A stretch of DNA of 43,803 bases, taken from assembly GCA_964527585.1 (NCBI GenBank), contig CAZGPE010000012.1, positions 1 to 43,803 of the forward strand. The letters run 5' to 3'. The position numbers were made by a program, and so were the translations under genes. The DNA comes from Fimenecus sp964527585. GTDB taxonomy: Bacteria; Bacillota; Clostridia; Oscillospirales; Acutalibacteraceae. How positions within the stretch are numbered: position 1 is the stretch's first letter; every line of letters starts with the position of its first letter. Shown piece by piece: positions 14,977 to 24,044 of this stretch. The notes below the pieces were generated by a model. That model saw only the letters and a list, made by a program, of their open reading frames with translations, searched no databases and had not been told where the DNA came from.

Positions 14977-17523
14977 TTATTCCTCGATTTTTATATCTTT
15001 TGTCAGTTTCCCGTGCCAGATTGCATTGCCGATGTTTACGGGAGAAGTAAAGACTTTTAATTTGTTGATAAGCGGTTTGACAATGCTTTTGTCGGTTTCG
15101 ACATCGCATAAACTCATCACCGTAATACTTCTTTCAAGTTCGTCATCGGTGAAATGTTTATCTTTTGCTATTTGTATTGTTTTGACCTCATTCGCAAACA
15201 GGTCAAAATAATTTTCGGAAAACGGATTTGAAGAAATATTGCTTTCCAGTTTAACAAGACGGCAGAATTTGTCGCTGATAAGGTCGATTTCGATAAAGTC
15301 TTCGCCGGTATTTCTTACGGTTAACTTAATTTTCGCTTTCGGTAAATCAATAAACTTTTCTTTTTTGAAAAGTTTGGTTTTTTCGTTGACACAAACTCCG
15401 TTTTCAAGCAGTTTTATTCTCAGAACACAGGATGAAGCGTCGGTATCTTCGAAAAGCCGAGAATAGTTTAATTCGAAAACATCGGCGTTTTCAAGAGGCT
15501 GTACAGTTAAAGATTTTTCGTCGGATAAAACTTCGCCTTTTGAGAAATCGTACAGAGTATACCGAACACAAACGGATTTTTTTGAATTGAAATCATTGAG
15601 CACCGATATTTTTATTTTGTCGGAAAAATCTTCTGTACTTACGCTCAACGGTGCATTGAATTTTTTTGCTCTGTACTGTAAGGCTTTATAGTTTCCGAAG
15701 TAATCGTAACCCGACCACGAACAAACAGGCCAGCAATCGTTAAACTGCCAATAAATCGCACCGTTACAGCGGCCTTTGTTTCTTCGCCAATGTTCAGTTG
15801 CATCTTCTATACATTCCGATTGCGTGATTTGAGAAAGATAAATATAATCTTCGAATTTTTCGGGGAGACGGAATCTCGAAGCGATATAGTAAATCATTTT
15901 TTCGTTTCCGTTTTTGCATTTTTGATGAGACGAAAAGACTTTGCTGTTTAACGAAAAGTCTTTTTCTTCGGCAAAACTGCGGATTGTTTTTATGTCGGGC
16001 AGACTTTCAAACCCGAATTCCGAGCAGAATCTCGTTAATCTTTTTCGGTAAAAACTCATCGGCTTGAGTCCGTGCCATACTGCCCATAAATGAGTGTCTC
16101 CGACATTGTCGCAATCGACTCCTCTGTTATGGGAAATTCCGCAGGGAGAACCTGCTGTATACGGAGTTGACGGATCATAACGGCGTATTTCTTCTTCTAA
16201 AATTTGATAGAAAAACTTTTCCGTCCATTCAATATAGTTTTTCATTGTAATCCAACCGTTGTGCATTTCTTCGATTTCGTTATTTCCGCACCATAAAGCA
16301 AGGCAGGGATGTGAAGAAATGCGTCTGACATTGTATTCGATTTCTTTTTTTACATTTTCAAGAAACTTTTCTTTGAAAAAAGGATAGGGCTGACAGGCAA
16401 ACTGGAAATCCTGCCAAATAAGAATTCCCATTTCATCGCATTTTTTAAGCATGGCATCGCTTATGTAATATCCGCCGCCCCATATACGAAGCATATTCAT
16501 ATTCGAGAAACGGACGGCATTAAGCGTTTTTTGAAGTTCTTCTTCTCCGAAGCGTGTAATAAAAGAGTCCGGCGGAATAAAATTTGCGCCTTTGATAAAA
16601 AGCGGAACACCGTTGAGAATAAAACGGAAATTGTATCCGTATTCATCACGGCTTCTGTCAAGTTCGACAGTGCGCAGTCCGATTTTCTTTTCGAAGGTGT
16701 CTACGGTTTTTCCGTTTGAGGTGATTTCCGCTTTTACGGTATATAAAGGCTGGACATCTTTTTGAGACACTTCGTATGTCCACCAAAGTTCCGGATTTTC
16801 GACTGTAAATTCTCCGATTGTTCCCGATACGCAAAATTCTCTTGAATCGGGATGGATTATGCTGAGTTTACATTCGGTTGTTTCGGAGAAAGTCTGAATT
16901 TCGCAGTTCGCTTTTACGGTTACTTTTCCGTCTTGATGAATTTGCTGTACGGAAATATCGGTTATTCTCGCAGCTTTTACGAAAATCAAACCTATATCAC
17001 CGGATATTCCGCTCGGAACCAAAACAGGTCCCCAATCCCATCCGAAGTGAGACTGAGGTTTTCTGATGTTTACGATACCGTTTTGACCGTTGCTGTTAGG
17101 CGGAACCGCTTCTTTTTCGGAGATTTTCTTAACATAATTTACCGCAGAATAAAAACGGATTGCTATTTCGTTTTCACCGATACGCAGATAATCTTTAACC
17201 GAAAATTCGTGCTTGATAAAACAGTTTTCGGCACAGCCGATGTTTTTGCCGTTTATGTAAATTCGGCACAGTGTATCGAGCATTTCACACGAAAGAATAA
17301 TTTCTTCGCAATCGAAATCCGTTTGCGAAAGAGTAAATGTTCTGAAATATTCCCAATCCCGTTCATTAACCCATTGAACTTTATTTTCGTTTAAGTCGAC
17401 AAAAGGATCAGGTATAATGCCACCGTTTATTAAATCGAGAAAGTTGCATCCGGGTACGGTTGCTTTGTAGAATTTTTTCGCATAACAGTCTTTTAAGTGC
17501 CATTCGCCGTTTAGTGAGAGCAT
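14977..17523 (-). CDS. Beta-mannosidase-like glycoside hydrolase family 2
   Basis: 848 residues, normal for GH2 beta-mannosidases. Order: jelly-roll sugar-binding domain (1-185, MLSLNGEWHLKDC, then HFGWDWGPVLVPSGI), Ig-like domain, TIM barrel (about 300-620) and C-terminal beta domains. Catalytic residues are E416 (acid/base, WCGNNEIE) and E502 (nucleophile, RFCSEFGFESLP). The FGWDWGP tract and the SEFGF form distinguish mannosidases from beta-galactosidases. No signal peptide is visible, so it probably releases mannose from short beta-mannosides in the cytoplasm. GGTGA precedes the ATG. It lies between the Pr6Pr-like protein (9 bp upstream) and GH30 (2 bp downstream) in one operon. Confidence 0.9.
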   Translation of the reverse strand: MLSLNGEWHLKDCYAKKFYKATVPGCNFLDLINGGIIPDPFVDLNENKVQWVNERDWEYFRTFTLSQTDFDCEEIILSCEMLDTLCRIYINGKNIGCAENCFIKHEFSVKDYLRIGENEIAIRFYSAVNYVKKISEKEAVPPNSNGQNGIVNIRKPQSHFGWDWGPVLVPSGISGDIGLIFVKAARITDISVQQIHQDGKVTVKANCEIQTFSETTECKLSIIHPDSREFCVSGTIGEFTVENPELWWTYEVSQKDVQPLYTVKAEITSNGKTVDTFEKKIGLRTVELDRSRDEYGYNFRFILNGVPLFIKGANFIPPDSFITRFGEEELQKTLNAVRFSNMNMLRIWGGGYYISDAMLKKCDEMGILIWQDFQFACQPYPFFKEKFLENVKKEIEYNVRRISSHPCLALWCGNNEIEEMHNGWITMKNYIEWTEKFFYQILEEEIRRYDPSTPYTAGSPCGISHNRGVDCDNVGDTHLWAVWHGLKPMSFYRKRLTRFCSEFGFESLPDIKTIRSFAEEKDFSLNSKVFSSHQKCKNGNEKMIYYIASRFRLPEKFEDYIYLSQITQSECIEDATEHWRRNKGRCNGAIYWQFNDCWPVCSWSGYDYFGNYKALQYRAKKFNAPLSVSTEDFSDKIKISVLNDFNSKKSVCVRYTLYDFSKGEVLSDEKSLTVQPLENADVFELNYSRLFEDTDASSCVLRIKLLENGVCVNEKTKLFKKEKFIDLPKAKIKLTVRNTGEDFIEIDLISDKFCRLVKLESNISSNPFSENYFDLFANEVKTIQIAKDKHFTDDELERSITVMSLCDVETDKSIVKPLINKLKVFTSPVNIGNAIWHGKLTKDIKIEE

Positions 17524-17532
17524 TTTTTCACC

Positions 17533-18270
17533 TTAATTTTCGATTCTTTTATTATGAATTGTTCGTATAACCGCCGTAATTCCGATAAAAAGCGAAATTC
17601 CGAAAACAAGCAGAACTCCCATTATCGCATAGGCGGATATAAGGCTGATATTTTTGTCGGGAGACACCGTTTGCCGAATAAATTCCGGATTGTAAAACGG
17701 ATACGGATAGTATGTAGGATCGGAAAATGCGCCCCGAACGATTGAAAACAGGGAATATACAAGCGGATATATTCCCGACAGCCAAAGAGCGTTTTTTTCG
17801 ATTTTTTTGTTATTGAAAGGAAAAAGCCAAAGGATCATAACCGCTATCGGCATTATTATATGGTAGTATATCTGTATGAAAGACGACATTGAATGAGCGG
17901 GAGTGTCCCATTTGGACGGAGGAGTCATACCCAAAGGTATACCTGCACAGTATGTTATTCCCGCAACTAAGATATAGACTGTGATTAACGCTTGTAAAGT
18001 CGGATTGAATCCGATTTTCTCGGCTTTTTTTACTCCGAATGTACCGAGAGCCGCAAACAGAAGATATACATAGCAAAAGAAATTAGACTGGACGGTGAAA
18101 TATGAGAGAATATTGTATTTACCGTAATCTATGGGACTGTACTGCGGATCGTATTCGAAAACATAGTATGACAGTCTGTGCCCGATAATTAAAAAACCGA
18201 ATACGGACAGCGTAAGCAATATTATGCCGACTGCCTTGTTTTTTGATATTGGATTTAACCTGCTTTGCAT
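17533..18270 (-). CDS. Pr6Pr-family membrane protein
   Basis: A 245-residue polytopic protein with six or seven hydrophobic helices. YFTVQSNFFC after helix 1, an isolated His in IYYHIIMPIA and the motif VRGAFSDPTYYPYPFYN match the Pr6Pr family, distantly related to eukaryotic AIG1/FAR-17a (membrane Thr/His lipid-ester hydrolases). Whether bacterial members hydrolyse anything is not known. It leads the operon with the GH2 and GH30 genes, nine bases before GH2, which is an odd partner. GGGGG precedes the start and a good promoter lies 29 bp upstream of it. Confidence 0.75.
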   Translation of the reverse strand: MQSRLNPISKNKAVGIILLTLSVFGFLIIGHRLSYYVFEYDPQYSPIDYGKYNILSYFTVQSNFFCYVYLLFAALGTFGVKKAEKIGFNPTLQALITVYILVAGITYCAGIPLGMTPPSKWDTPAHSMSSFIQIYYHIIMPIAVMILWLFPFNNKKIEKNALWLSGIYPLVYSLFSIVRGAFSDPTYYPYPFYNPEFIRQTVSPDKNISLISAYAIMGVLLVFGISLFIGITAVIRTIHNKRIEN

Positions 18271-18298
18271 AAAATACCCCCTTTTGCTTTACGGTTCA

Positions 18299-18327
18299 AC
18301 TTTAGCAGAAAATAAATTTTCAGTCAA
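18299..18327 (-). promoter_or_regulatory. Promoter of the Pr6Pr-GH2-GH30 operon
   Basis: On the minus strand TTGACT (18322-18327), 17-bp spacer, TAAAGT (18299-18304). It starts directly after the murC terminator, so the operon is transcribed independently of murC. Confidence 0.7.
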
Positions 18328-18338
18328 TATTAAACAAA

Positions 18339-18362
18339 CAAAAAACCTCTCAAAAGAGAGGC
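18339..18362 (-). terminator. murC terminator
   Basis: GCCTCTC-TTTT-GAGAGG hairpin followed by six T on the minus strand, just past the murC stop. Confidence 0.85.
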
Positions 18363-18368
18363 TTTTTA

Positions 18369-19745
18369 TCAGTCTTTAAGTTTTTCTATCATCATATATG
18401 CGGATTTGTAAATATCGCCGCATCCCATTGTAAGAACAAGGTCTCCTTCTCGGGCATTCTTTACCACATAGTCCGCAACTTCCCGTTGGGTTTCGAACCA
18501 TACGCTGTTCGGAATTTTTTCGGCTAATTGAGAAGTGTATACTCCGTAAGTATTCGTTTCTCTTGAGCCCATAATTTCCGTCATTACGCAGCGGTCGGGA
18601 ATTTTAAGAACATCGACAAATTCGTCAAAATGCAAAACCGTTCTTGAATAGGTAAACGGTTGAAATACCGCCCAAACCGTTTTATATCCGAGTTTCATTG
18701 CCGCTTCGAGAGTAACTTTAAGTTCGGCGGGATGATGTGCATAATCGTCAATAAAGTCGATTCCCTTATATGTTCCGAGTTTTTCGAATCTTCTGCCCGC
18801 ACCGGAGAAATGCTCGATTCCCTCGATACAGTCTTTGAACTGCGCACCGGAATAAACCGAACTTGCGATTGCCGCCAAAGCGTTAAGAATGTTGTGTTTG
18901 CCGGGGACGGAAAGGGAAACGCTTCCGAGATTGACGCCGTCTTTTATTACATCGAAACGGGTATAAGCGCCGTTTATTTCTTCGATATTGTCGGCATAAT
19001 AATTGTTGCTTTTACTGAATCCGAAGGAAATCATTTCTTTTCCTTCAATGTTTTCAACCGCTTTAACAGTGTTTTCGTCATCGCCGTTATAAATAACCGC
19101 ACTCTTAGCCGAAAGTGCGAATTTTCTGAAACTCAAAATCAGGTTGTCAAGCGTTTTGAAATATTCCATATGATCTTCGTCGATGTTAAGAATGACACTG
19201 ACATTCGGAGAAAGATGAAGAAAAGTATCGACATATTCGCACGCTTCACACACAATTGTCTGCGTTTTACCGACTCTTCCGTAACTGTCGGTAATCGGGA
19301 GTTTTCCGCCGATTACAGCCGACGGATCAAGCCCTGCACCGAGCATCGCCTGAACGGTCATTGAAGTTGTAGTCGTTTTACCGTGAGTTCCGCATATACC
19401 GATGCAGTTTTCATAATGCCTTGATACTTCACCGAAGAGTTCCGCACGGGTAAAGGTAGGGATTCCGCTTGTAAGCGCCGCTTCGAGTTCTTCGTTTCCT
19501 CTTTGGATTGCCGCAGAATATACTATCATATCCGCACCGCTTATGTTTTCGGCTTTTTGTCCCATCATTACGGGAATACCGAGTGCACGGATTCTTTCGA
19601 CGATAGAACTTTCGTTGTTGTCCGACCCTTGAAGAGAATATCCTTTTGCGTGCAGAATTTCGGCAAGCGGACACATACCGCTTCCGCCGATTCCGATGAA
19701 ATGTATTCTTTTTGCGGATTTTAATACCTGTGAAATATCTGCCAT
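18369..19745 (-). CDS. murC: UDP-N-acetylmuramate--L-alanine ligase
   Basis: A cytoplasmic peptidoglycan precursor enzyme that adds L-Ala to UDP-MurNAc using ATP. 458 residues, normal size. The N-terminal Rossmann domain has HFIGIGGSGMCPLAEIL (UDP binding). The central ATPase domain has the P-loop GICGTHGKTTTTS and the Mur-ligase DEDHMEYF stretch. The C-terminal domain carries DDYAHHPAELKVTLEA. The start at 19745 begins at the usual family position; its ribosome site (GCAGGTAAT) is weak. It is monocistronic, flanked by its own promoter and terminator, and divergent from dpaAB. Confidence 0.97.
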   Translation of the reverse strand: MADISQVLKSAKRIHFIGIGGSGMCPLAEILHAKGYSLQGSDNNESSIVERIRALGIPVMMGQKAENISGADMIVYSAAIQRGNEELEAALTSGIPTFTRAELFGEVSRHYENCIGICGTHGKTTTTSMTVQAMLGAGLDPSAVIGGKLPITDSYGRVGKTQTIVCEACEYVDTFLHLSPNVSVILNIDEDHMEYFKTLDNLILSFRKFALSAKSAVIYNGDDENTVKAVENIEGKEMISFGFSKSNNYYADNIEEINGAYTRFDVIKDGVNLGSVSLSVPGKHNILNALAAIASSVYSGAQFKDCIEGIEHFSGAGRRFEKLGTYKGIDFIDDYAHHPAELKVTLEAAMKLGYKTVWAVFQPFTYSRTVLHFDEFVDVLKIPDRCVMTEIMGSRETNTYGVYTSQLAEKIPNSVWFETQREVADYVVKNAREGDLVLTMGCGDIYKSAYMMIEKLKD

Positions 19746-19788
19746 AATTATTACCTGCTCAATTAAGAATAAAAGATTTATACAATAT

Positions 19789-19816
19789 ATTATATTGCAT
19801 ATTTACGAAAATTCAA
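19789..19816 (-). promoter_or_regulatory. murC promoter
   Basis: On the minus strand TTGAAT (19811-19816), 16-bp spacer, perfect TATAAT (19789-19794), about 45 bp before the start codon. Confidence 0.7.
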
Positions 19817-19833
19817 ACCCCAAATTATCTTTG

Positions 19834-19862
19834 GCACAATAATTCTTTTATTTTCATAGAAT
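19834..19862 (+). promoter_or_regulatory. Candidate mother-cell (sigma-K/sigma-E) promoter for dpaAB
   Basis: GCAC (19834-19837) and CATAGAAT (19855-19862) are separated by 17 bp, matching the sigma-K pattern AC-N16/17-CATANNNT; the -10 also suits sigma-E. No vegetative promoter was seen in the gap. Dipicolinate synthase is transcribed by sigma-K in the mother cell in Bacillus. Confidence 0.6.
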
Positions 19863-19893
19863 GTATTGTAGAATTAAGGCGGGGGTGTGCCGT

Positions 19894-20730
19894 ATGGAAA
19901 ACAAAAAAGTGTTGCTTATCGGCGGTGATAAGCGTTTTGATTATGTTAGAGATTATCTTTTGTCTCACGGATTCGATGCGATAAAATATGACGGTGATAA
20001 GAATAAATTTTTCGGCTTTGCGGATGAAGAAAACGCAACGGTAATATTACCGCTGCCCGTAAGCAGAAATTCTTTGAATATAAATATGACAAATGCTTAT
20101 CCGAGCGTTGAAATTTCCGAACTTGTTTCACATTTGAAAAAGGGAGATACCGTATTCGGCGGAATTGTCGAAGATAAATTGCGAATTTTGTTGGAAGGCA
20201 AAGGCGTTGCTGTTTTCGACTATTACGATGAAGGGATGATAAACGCAAACGCCGTATTGACGGCAGAGGCGTTAAATCAAGTGTTTTCGGGAAACGGGCT
20301 TGATTTCAAGCACGGGAAAATTCTTGTAACCGGATACGGAAGAACCGCTAAGGCGATTGCTCAAATGCTTAAAGCCGAAAAATGCGATTTTTGTATATCC
20401 GCACGCAGCCGTCAAGCGCAAAGCGAAGCGGAAAAATCGGGATACGCCTTTGTTTTGCTTGAAAATTTTTATAGTGTTTTGAGTGAATTTAATATAATTA
20501 TCAATACCGTTCCCGCCTTAATACTTGATGAAAAAGCACTTGCCGAGATGACGGAAAACACGGTTATAGTCGATGTAGCATCGGCGCCGTTCGGTGAAGA
20601 TGAAAAAATGTGTTCCGAATTTTCGGTCAAAGTGATAAGAGCGCTTGCCCTTCCGGGAAAATACACTCCCGTACAGGCGGGCGTTTTAATCGGAGAAAGG
20701 ATTGAAAGTATTCTATCAGGGGGTAGGTAA
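19894..20730 (+). CDS. dpaA: Dipicolinate synthase subunit A
   Basis: 278 residues. DpaA (SpoVFA) with DpaB oxidises the lysine-pathway intermediate dihydrodipicolinate to dipicolinic acid in the mother cell; the product fills the spore core and gives heat resistance. The N-terminal domain starts KVLLIGGDKRFDYVRDYL, a DpaA hallmark. A second Rossmann fold carries ILVTGYGRTAKAIAQML (G147-G149) for NADP. LPGKYTPVQAGVLIGERI near the end is typical. ATG at 19894 follows GGGGGTG; an open frame 11 codons upstream has no ribosome site. The stop codon directly abuts the dpaB start. Confidence 0.95.
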   Translation: MENKKVLLIGGDKRFDYVRDYLLSHGFDAIKYDGDKNKFFGFADEENATVILPLPVSRNSLNINMTNAYPSVEISELVSHLKKGDTVFGGIVEDKLRILLEGKGVAVFDYYDEGMINANAVLTAEALNQVFSGNGLDFKHGKILVTGYGRTAKAIAQMLKAEKCDFCISARSRQAQSEAEKSGYAFVLLENFYSVLSEFNIIINTVPALILDEKALAEMTENTVIVDVASAPFGEDEKMCSEFSVKVIRALALPGKYTPVQAGVLIGERIESILSGGR

Positions 20731-21297
20731 ATGATAAATGTGGGTTTTGCGATGTGCGGATCTTTTTGCACATTTTCCAAGGCTATCCCGCAGATGTCGG
20801 TTCTTAAAGATTTAGGCTATAATGTTGTGCCTATTATGTCGCCAAATGCATATTCAACCGATACCCGTTTCGGAAAAGCCGAAGATTTTATTAAAAAAAT
20901 CGAAAAAATAACCGAAAATGAAATAATACACACGATTTCGTCGGCAGAACCTATCGGGCCGAAAAAATTATTGGATATACTTGTGGTGGCTCCGTGCACG
21001 GGGAACACAATAGGAAAACTCGCTAACGGTATAACCGACACTTCGGTAACTCTTGCGGTGAAAGCTCATTTGAGAAACGCAAGGCCGGTTGCGATTGCCG
21101 TTTCGACAAACGATGCTCTTTCCTCGGCGGCAAAAAACATAGGATTGCTGATGAATTCGAAAAATGTGTATTTTGTTCCGCTCAGGCAGGATGACTGTAT
21201 GAAAAAGCCGAACTCGATTGTTGCTGATTTTGAGAAAATTCCGCAAACGGTGAAAGAGGCATTGGACGGTAAACAAATTCAGCCTATATTAGTTTGA
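20731..21297 (+). CDS. dpaB: Dipicolinate synthase subunit B (flavoprotein)
   Basis: 188 residues of the flavoprotein (UbiX/Dfp-like) family. VGFAMCGSFCTFSKAI is the flavin-binding start specific to SpoVFB. VVAPCTGNTIGKLANGITD and VAIAVSTNDALSSAAKNIG are further family motifs. It forms the dipicolinate synthase with DpaA. Its ATG follows the dpaA stop with no gap, so the pair is translationally coupled, and GGGGGTAGG serves as ribosome site. Unlike the Bacillus operon, no asd or dapG gene follows; a terminator closes the transcript 10 bp after the stop. Confidence 0.95.
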   Translation: MINVGFAMCGSFCTFSKAIPQMSVLKDLGYNVVPIMSPNAYSTDTRFGKAEDFIKKIEKITENEIIHTISSAEPIGPKKLLDILVVAPCTGNTIGKLANGITDTSVTLAVKAHLRNARPVAIAVSTNDALSSAAKNIGLLMNSKNVYFVPLRQDDCMKKPNSIVADFEKIPQTVKEALDGKQIQPILV

Positions 21298-21307
21298 ATA
21301 TGAATTA

Positions 21308-21335
21308 ACGGAAGAGATTACCTCTTCCGTTTTTT
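21308..21335 (+). terminator. dpaAB terminator
   Basis: Perfect 9-bp stem ACGGAAGAG / CTCTTCCGT, five-base loop, then T-run. Confidence 0.9.
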
Positions 21336-21384
21336 ATATATCCGTTATTTTTGTGTAAATCCGATAAAAAAACCGACAAAGCAC

Positions 21385-21413
21385 TTGAAAGAATGGGGAT
21401 TTTGTTTTATTAT
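21385..21413 (+). promoter_or_regulatory. Promoter of the GH3 gene
   Basis: TTGAAA (21385-21390), 17-bp spacer, TATTAT (21408-21413), 60 bp before the start codon. Confidence 0.65.
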
Positions 21414-21473
21414 ATTATGGATACTAAATATTAACGGCTTGCGGCGATGTAAGGCGTTACAGGAGGAAAAGAT

Positions 21474-23924
21474 ATGGCATTAAAGCATGCTGACCTTATC
21501 GCAAAAATGACGCTTGAAGAAAAAGCGAGTATGTGCGACGGTCTTGATTATTGGCACAGCCAACCTATTGACAGATTGGGAATAAAATCAGTTGCACTTA
21601 ACGACGGACCTCACGGAATCCGTAAAAAAGGAAACCCCGAAGAAGTGCAGAAGGGTGAAAAGAATCTTTTGAAAGGTGTTCCCGCAATTTGTTTCCCGAC
21701 CGCTTCGGCGACGGCTTGTTCTTGGAATACCGATCTTATAAGAAAAATGGGCGAAGCACTCGGTGATGAGTGCCGTAAGGAAAAGGTTTCCGTGCTTTTA
21801 GGCCCCGGAACCAACATTAAGCGTTCACCACTTTGCGGAAGAAACTTTGAATATTTTTCGGAAGATCCCGAACTTGCGGGAGAGATGTCCGCTGCTTTCA
21901 TTAACGGCGTTCAGTCAAAAGGAATCGGTACTTCTCTTAAGCATTTTGCCGCAAACAATCAGGAGACGAGAAGAATGACCGTTAATACGGTTGTTGATGA
22001 GAGAACTTTGCGTGAAGTTTATTTGCGTCCGTTTGAAATTGCGGTTGAAAAATCTCAGCCGTGGACAATTATGTGCGCTTATGAAAGACTTAACGGCGAA
22101 TACTGTGCGGAAAACAAATGGTTGCTTACCGATGTTCTCCGTGGCGATTTCGGATATAAGAACCTTGTCGTAACCGACTGGGGTGCCGAAAACCAAAGAG
22201 TTCCCGGACTCATTGCCGGTCAGGAACTTGAAATGCCCACTTCATCGGGAGAGGGCACAAAACTTATCTGCGAAGCGGTTAAAGACGGAACACTTGACGA
22301 AGCCGTACTCGATAATGCGGTTGACCTTATTCTCGATATGGTCGATAAGGCAGTTGATACTCTCGGTGAATATTCTTACGATCCCGCAGAGCATCATAAA
22401 CTTGCAAGAGAGATTGCAGGCGAGTGTATGGTACTTATGAAAAACGAAGGCAATATTCTTCCTCTTAAAAAGACTCAGAAGATTGCCGTTATAGGCGAAA
22501 TGGCAAAATCGCCCCGTTATCAAGGCGCAGGTTCTTCGCTTATTAACCCGATTAACCTTGACAACGCTTATGATACAATGACGAAAGAGATGGGCGTTGA
22601 AGTTGAATACGCTCAGGGATATGCAACTTCCAAAAAGGATAAAACTTCCGACGAGAAGTTTATCGCAGATGCTGTTGCCAAGGCAAAGAATGCCGAAGTT
22701 GCCGTTCTCTTTATCGGTCTTACAGACGATTTCGAAACCGAAGGTAATGACAGAAAGCATCTCGGAATACCGCCTCTTCACAATAAACTTGTCGAAGAAG
22801 TGCTTAAAGTTAACAAAAATGTTGTCGTTGTTCTTTCAGGCGGTTCTTCGATCGAAATGCCGTGGGCTGACAGAGTACCTGCGATTCTTAACGAATTCCT
22901 TACGGGTCAGGCTGCCGGAAGTGCCGTATGTGATATTCTTTTTGGTGATGTTAACCCGTCGGGTAAACTTGCCGAGACATATCCGATTGCCCTTGAGGAC
23001 AATTCAAGCGCAAATTATTTCCCCGGAACTCCGACTTCGGTTGAATACAGAGAAGGCATTTATGTAGGATATAAATACTATGATACCGCAGAGAAAGAAG
23101 TTCGTTTCCCGTTCGGTTTCGGCCTTTCATATACAACTTTCGAATACAGCGATTTGAAACTTTCCGCACAGTCAATGAAAGATACTGATACACTTACCGT
23201 AACTTTCAAAGTTAAAAATACGGGAGACATAGACGGTGCCGAAGTTGCTCAGCTTTATGTAAGCGATGTTGAGTCGACTATTTACAGACCCGTTAAAGAA
23301 CTCAAGGGCTTTAAGAAAGTATTCCTTAAAGCAGGAGAAGAAAAAGAAGTTTCGATTGACCTTAGCAAGCGTGCATTTGCGTTCTTCAATGTCGACGCTC
23401 ACGATTGGCAGGTTGAAAGCGGTGAGTTTAAGATTCTTGTCGGTGCATCAAGCCGTGATATTAAACTCGAAGCATCGGTTAATGTCGAATCGACAGTTGC
23501 TTATGCGGTTCCCGATTACAGCACTCTTGCTCCGTCTTATTACGGTGCGAATATAATGAATGTTTCCGATGAAGAATTCAGAGCTGTTCTCGGACATGAC
23601 ATTCCCGCAAATTCCCGTGATAAGAGTAAACCTCTTACAATTCTCAACACCATCGAGGACGCAAAAGACGGTAAATGGGGCGGAAGACTTTACAGACTTC
23701 TTCGCAAACTTCTCGGTGAGGAAACGATGATGGGTGCGGTTGCGGTACAGACTCCCATTAAGAACTTCATTTCGATGAGTTTCAGCATTTTCAGTCCCGA
23801 AATGGCAGACGGATTGCTTCTTATTCTCAATGAAGATAAATTCTGGAGAGGCCTCGGAAAGATTATCGGCGGCTTCCTCTTCGGCGGCGGAATTAAGAAA
23901 CTCGGAAGACTTAAACAAATATAA
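21474..23924 (+). CDS. Glycoside hydrolase family 3 beta-glucosidase
   Basis: 816 residues without a signal peptide, so cytoplasmic. The N-terminal TIM barrel (about 1-300) has NDGPHGIR, the substrate-binding KHFAANNQE and the nucleophile D235 in VVTDWGAEN. The alpha/beta sandwich (about 315-540) is followed by a fibronectin-III-like domain (about 575-660, starting FGFGLSYTTFEYSD). The last 110 or so residues extend beyond the usual GH3 end with a small Gly-rich, hydrophobic tail (LGKIIGGFLFGGGIKKLG). Likely beta-glucosidase, though GH3 also includes xylosidases. The strong AGGAGG site and monocistronic layout with its own promoter and terminator suggest high expression. Confidence 0.92.
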   Translation: MALKHADLIAKMTLEEKASMCDGLDYWHSQPIDRLGIKSVALNDGPHGIRKKGNPEEVQKGEKNLLKGVPAICFPTASATACSWNTDLIRKMGEALGDECRKEKVSVLLGPGTNIKRSPLCGRNFEYFSEDPELAGEMSAAFINGVQSKGIGTSLKHFAANNQETRRMTVNTVVDERTLREVYLRPFEIAVEKSQPWTIMCAYERLNGEYCAENKWLLTDVLRGDFGYKNLVVTDWGAENQRVPGLIAGQELEMPTSSGEGTKLICEAVKDGTLDEAVLDNAVDLILDMVDKAVDTLGEYSYDPAEHHKLAREIAGECMVLMKNEGNILPLKKTQKIAVIGEMAKSPRYQGAGSSLINPINLDNAYDTMTKEMGVEVEYAQGYATSKKDKTSDEKFIADAVAKAKNAEVAVLFIGLTDDFETEGNDRKHLGIPPLHNKLVEEVLKVNKNVVVVLSGGSSIEMPWADRVPAILNEFLTGQAAGSAVCDILFGDVNPSGKLAETYPIALEDNSSANYFPGTPTSVEYREGIYVGYKYYDTAEKEVRFPFGFGLSYTTFEYSDLKLSAQSMKDTDTLTVTFKVKNTGDIDGAEVAQLYVSDVESTIYRPVKELKGFKKVFLKAGEEKEVSIDLSKRAFAFFNVDAHDWQVESGEFKILVGASSRDIKLEASVNVESTVAYAVPDYSTLAPSYYGANIMNVSDEEFRAVLGHDIPANSRDKSKPLTILNTIEDAKDGKWGGRLYRLLRKLLGEETMMGAVAVQTPIKNFISMSFSIFSPEMADGLLLILNEDKFWRGLGKIIGGFLFGGGIKKLGRLKQI

Positions 23925-23934
23925 TTTGTGTTTA

Positions 23935-23962
23935 TCGGACGGTGCGTCAAAGCACCGTCCGA
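23935..23962 (+). terminator. GH3 terminator
   Basis: Perfect 11-bp stem TCGGACGGTGC / GCACCGTCCGA with loop GTCAAA, then five T. Confidence 0.92.
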
Positions 23963-23984
23963 TTTTTATGTTAGTAAAAAAGTG

Positions 23985-24013
23985 TTGACTTTTATAAATG
24001 ATAATGCTAAGAT
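23985..24013 (+). promoter_or_regulatory. Promoter of the aromatic amino acid operon
   Basis: TTGACT (23985-23990), exactly 17 bp, TAAGAT (24008-24013). This predicts a start near 24020, about 25 nt before the leader-peptide ATG and about 205 nt before aroF. No other promoter was seen before aroF. Confidence 0.8.
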
Positions 24014-24044
24014 AGTACCATCAAAAAATTCAGGAGAAACACAA

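Noticed and set aside
14975..15109. Extended N-terminus for the GH30 enzyme
   Set aside because: It would overlap the end of GH2 by 45 codons with a Lys/Arg/Gln-rich sequence foreign to the family; the downstream ATG has GAGGAA.
18660..19364. Open frame of 234 codons opposite murC
   Set aside because: Shadow of murC codons: composition is unlike a protein and there is no start signal.
23928..24044. In-frame ATG upstream of the leader peptide, giving a 71-residue protein
   Set aside because: That ATG lies in the GH3 terminator and ahead of the promoter, with no ribosome site; the ATG at 24045 has AGGAG.
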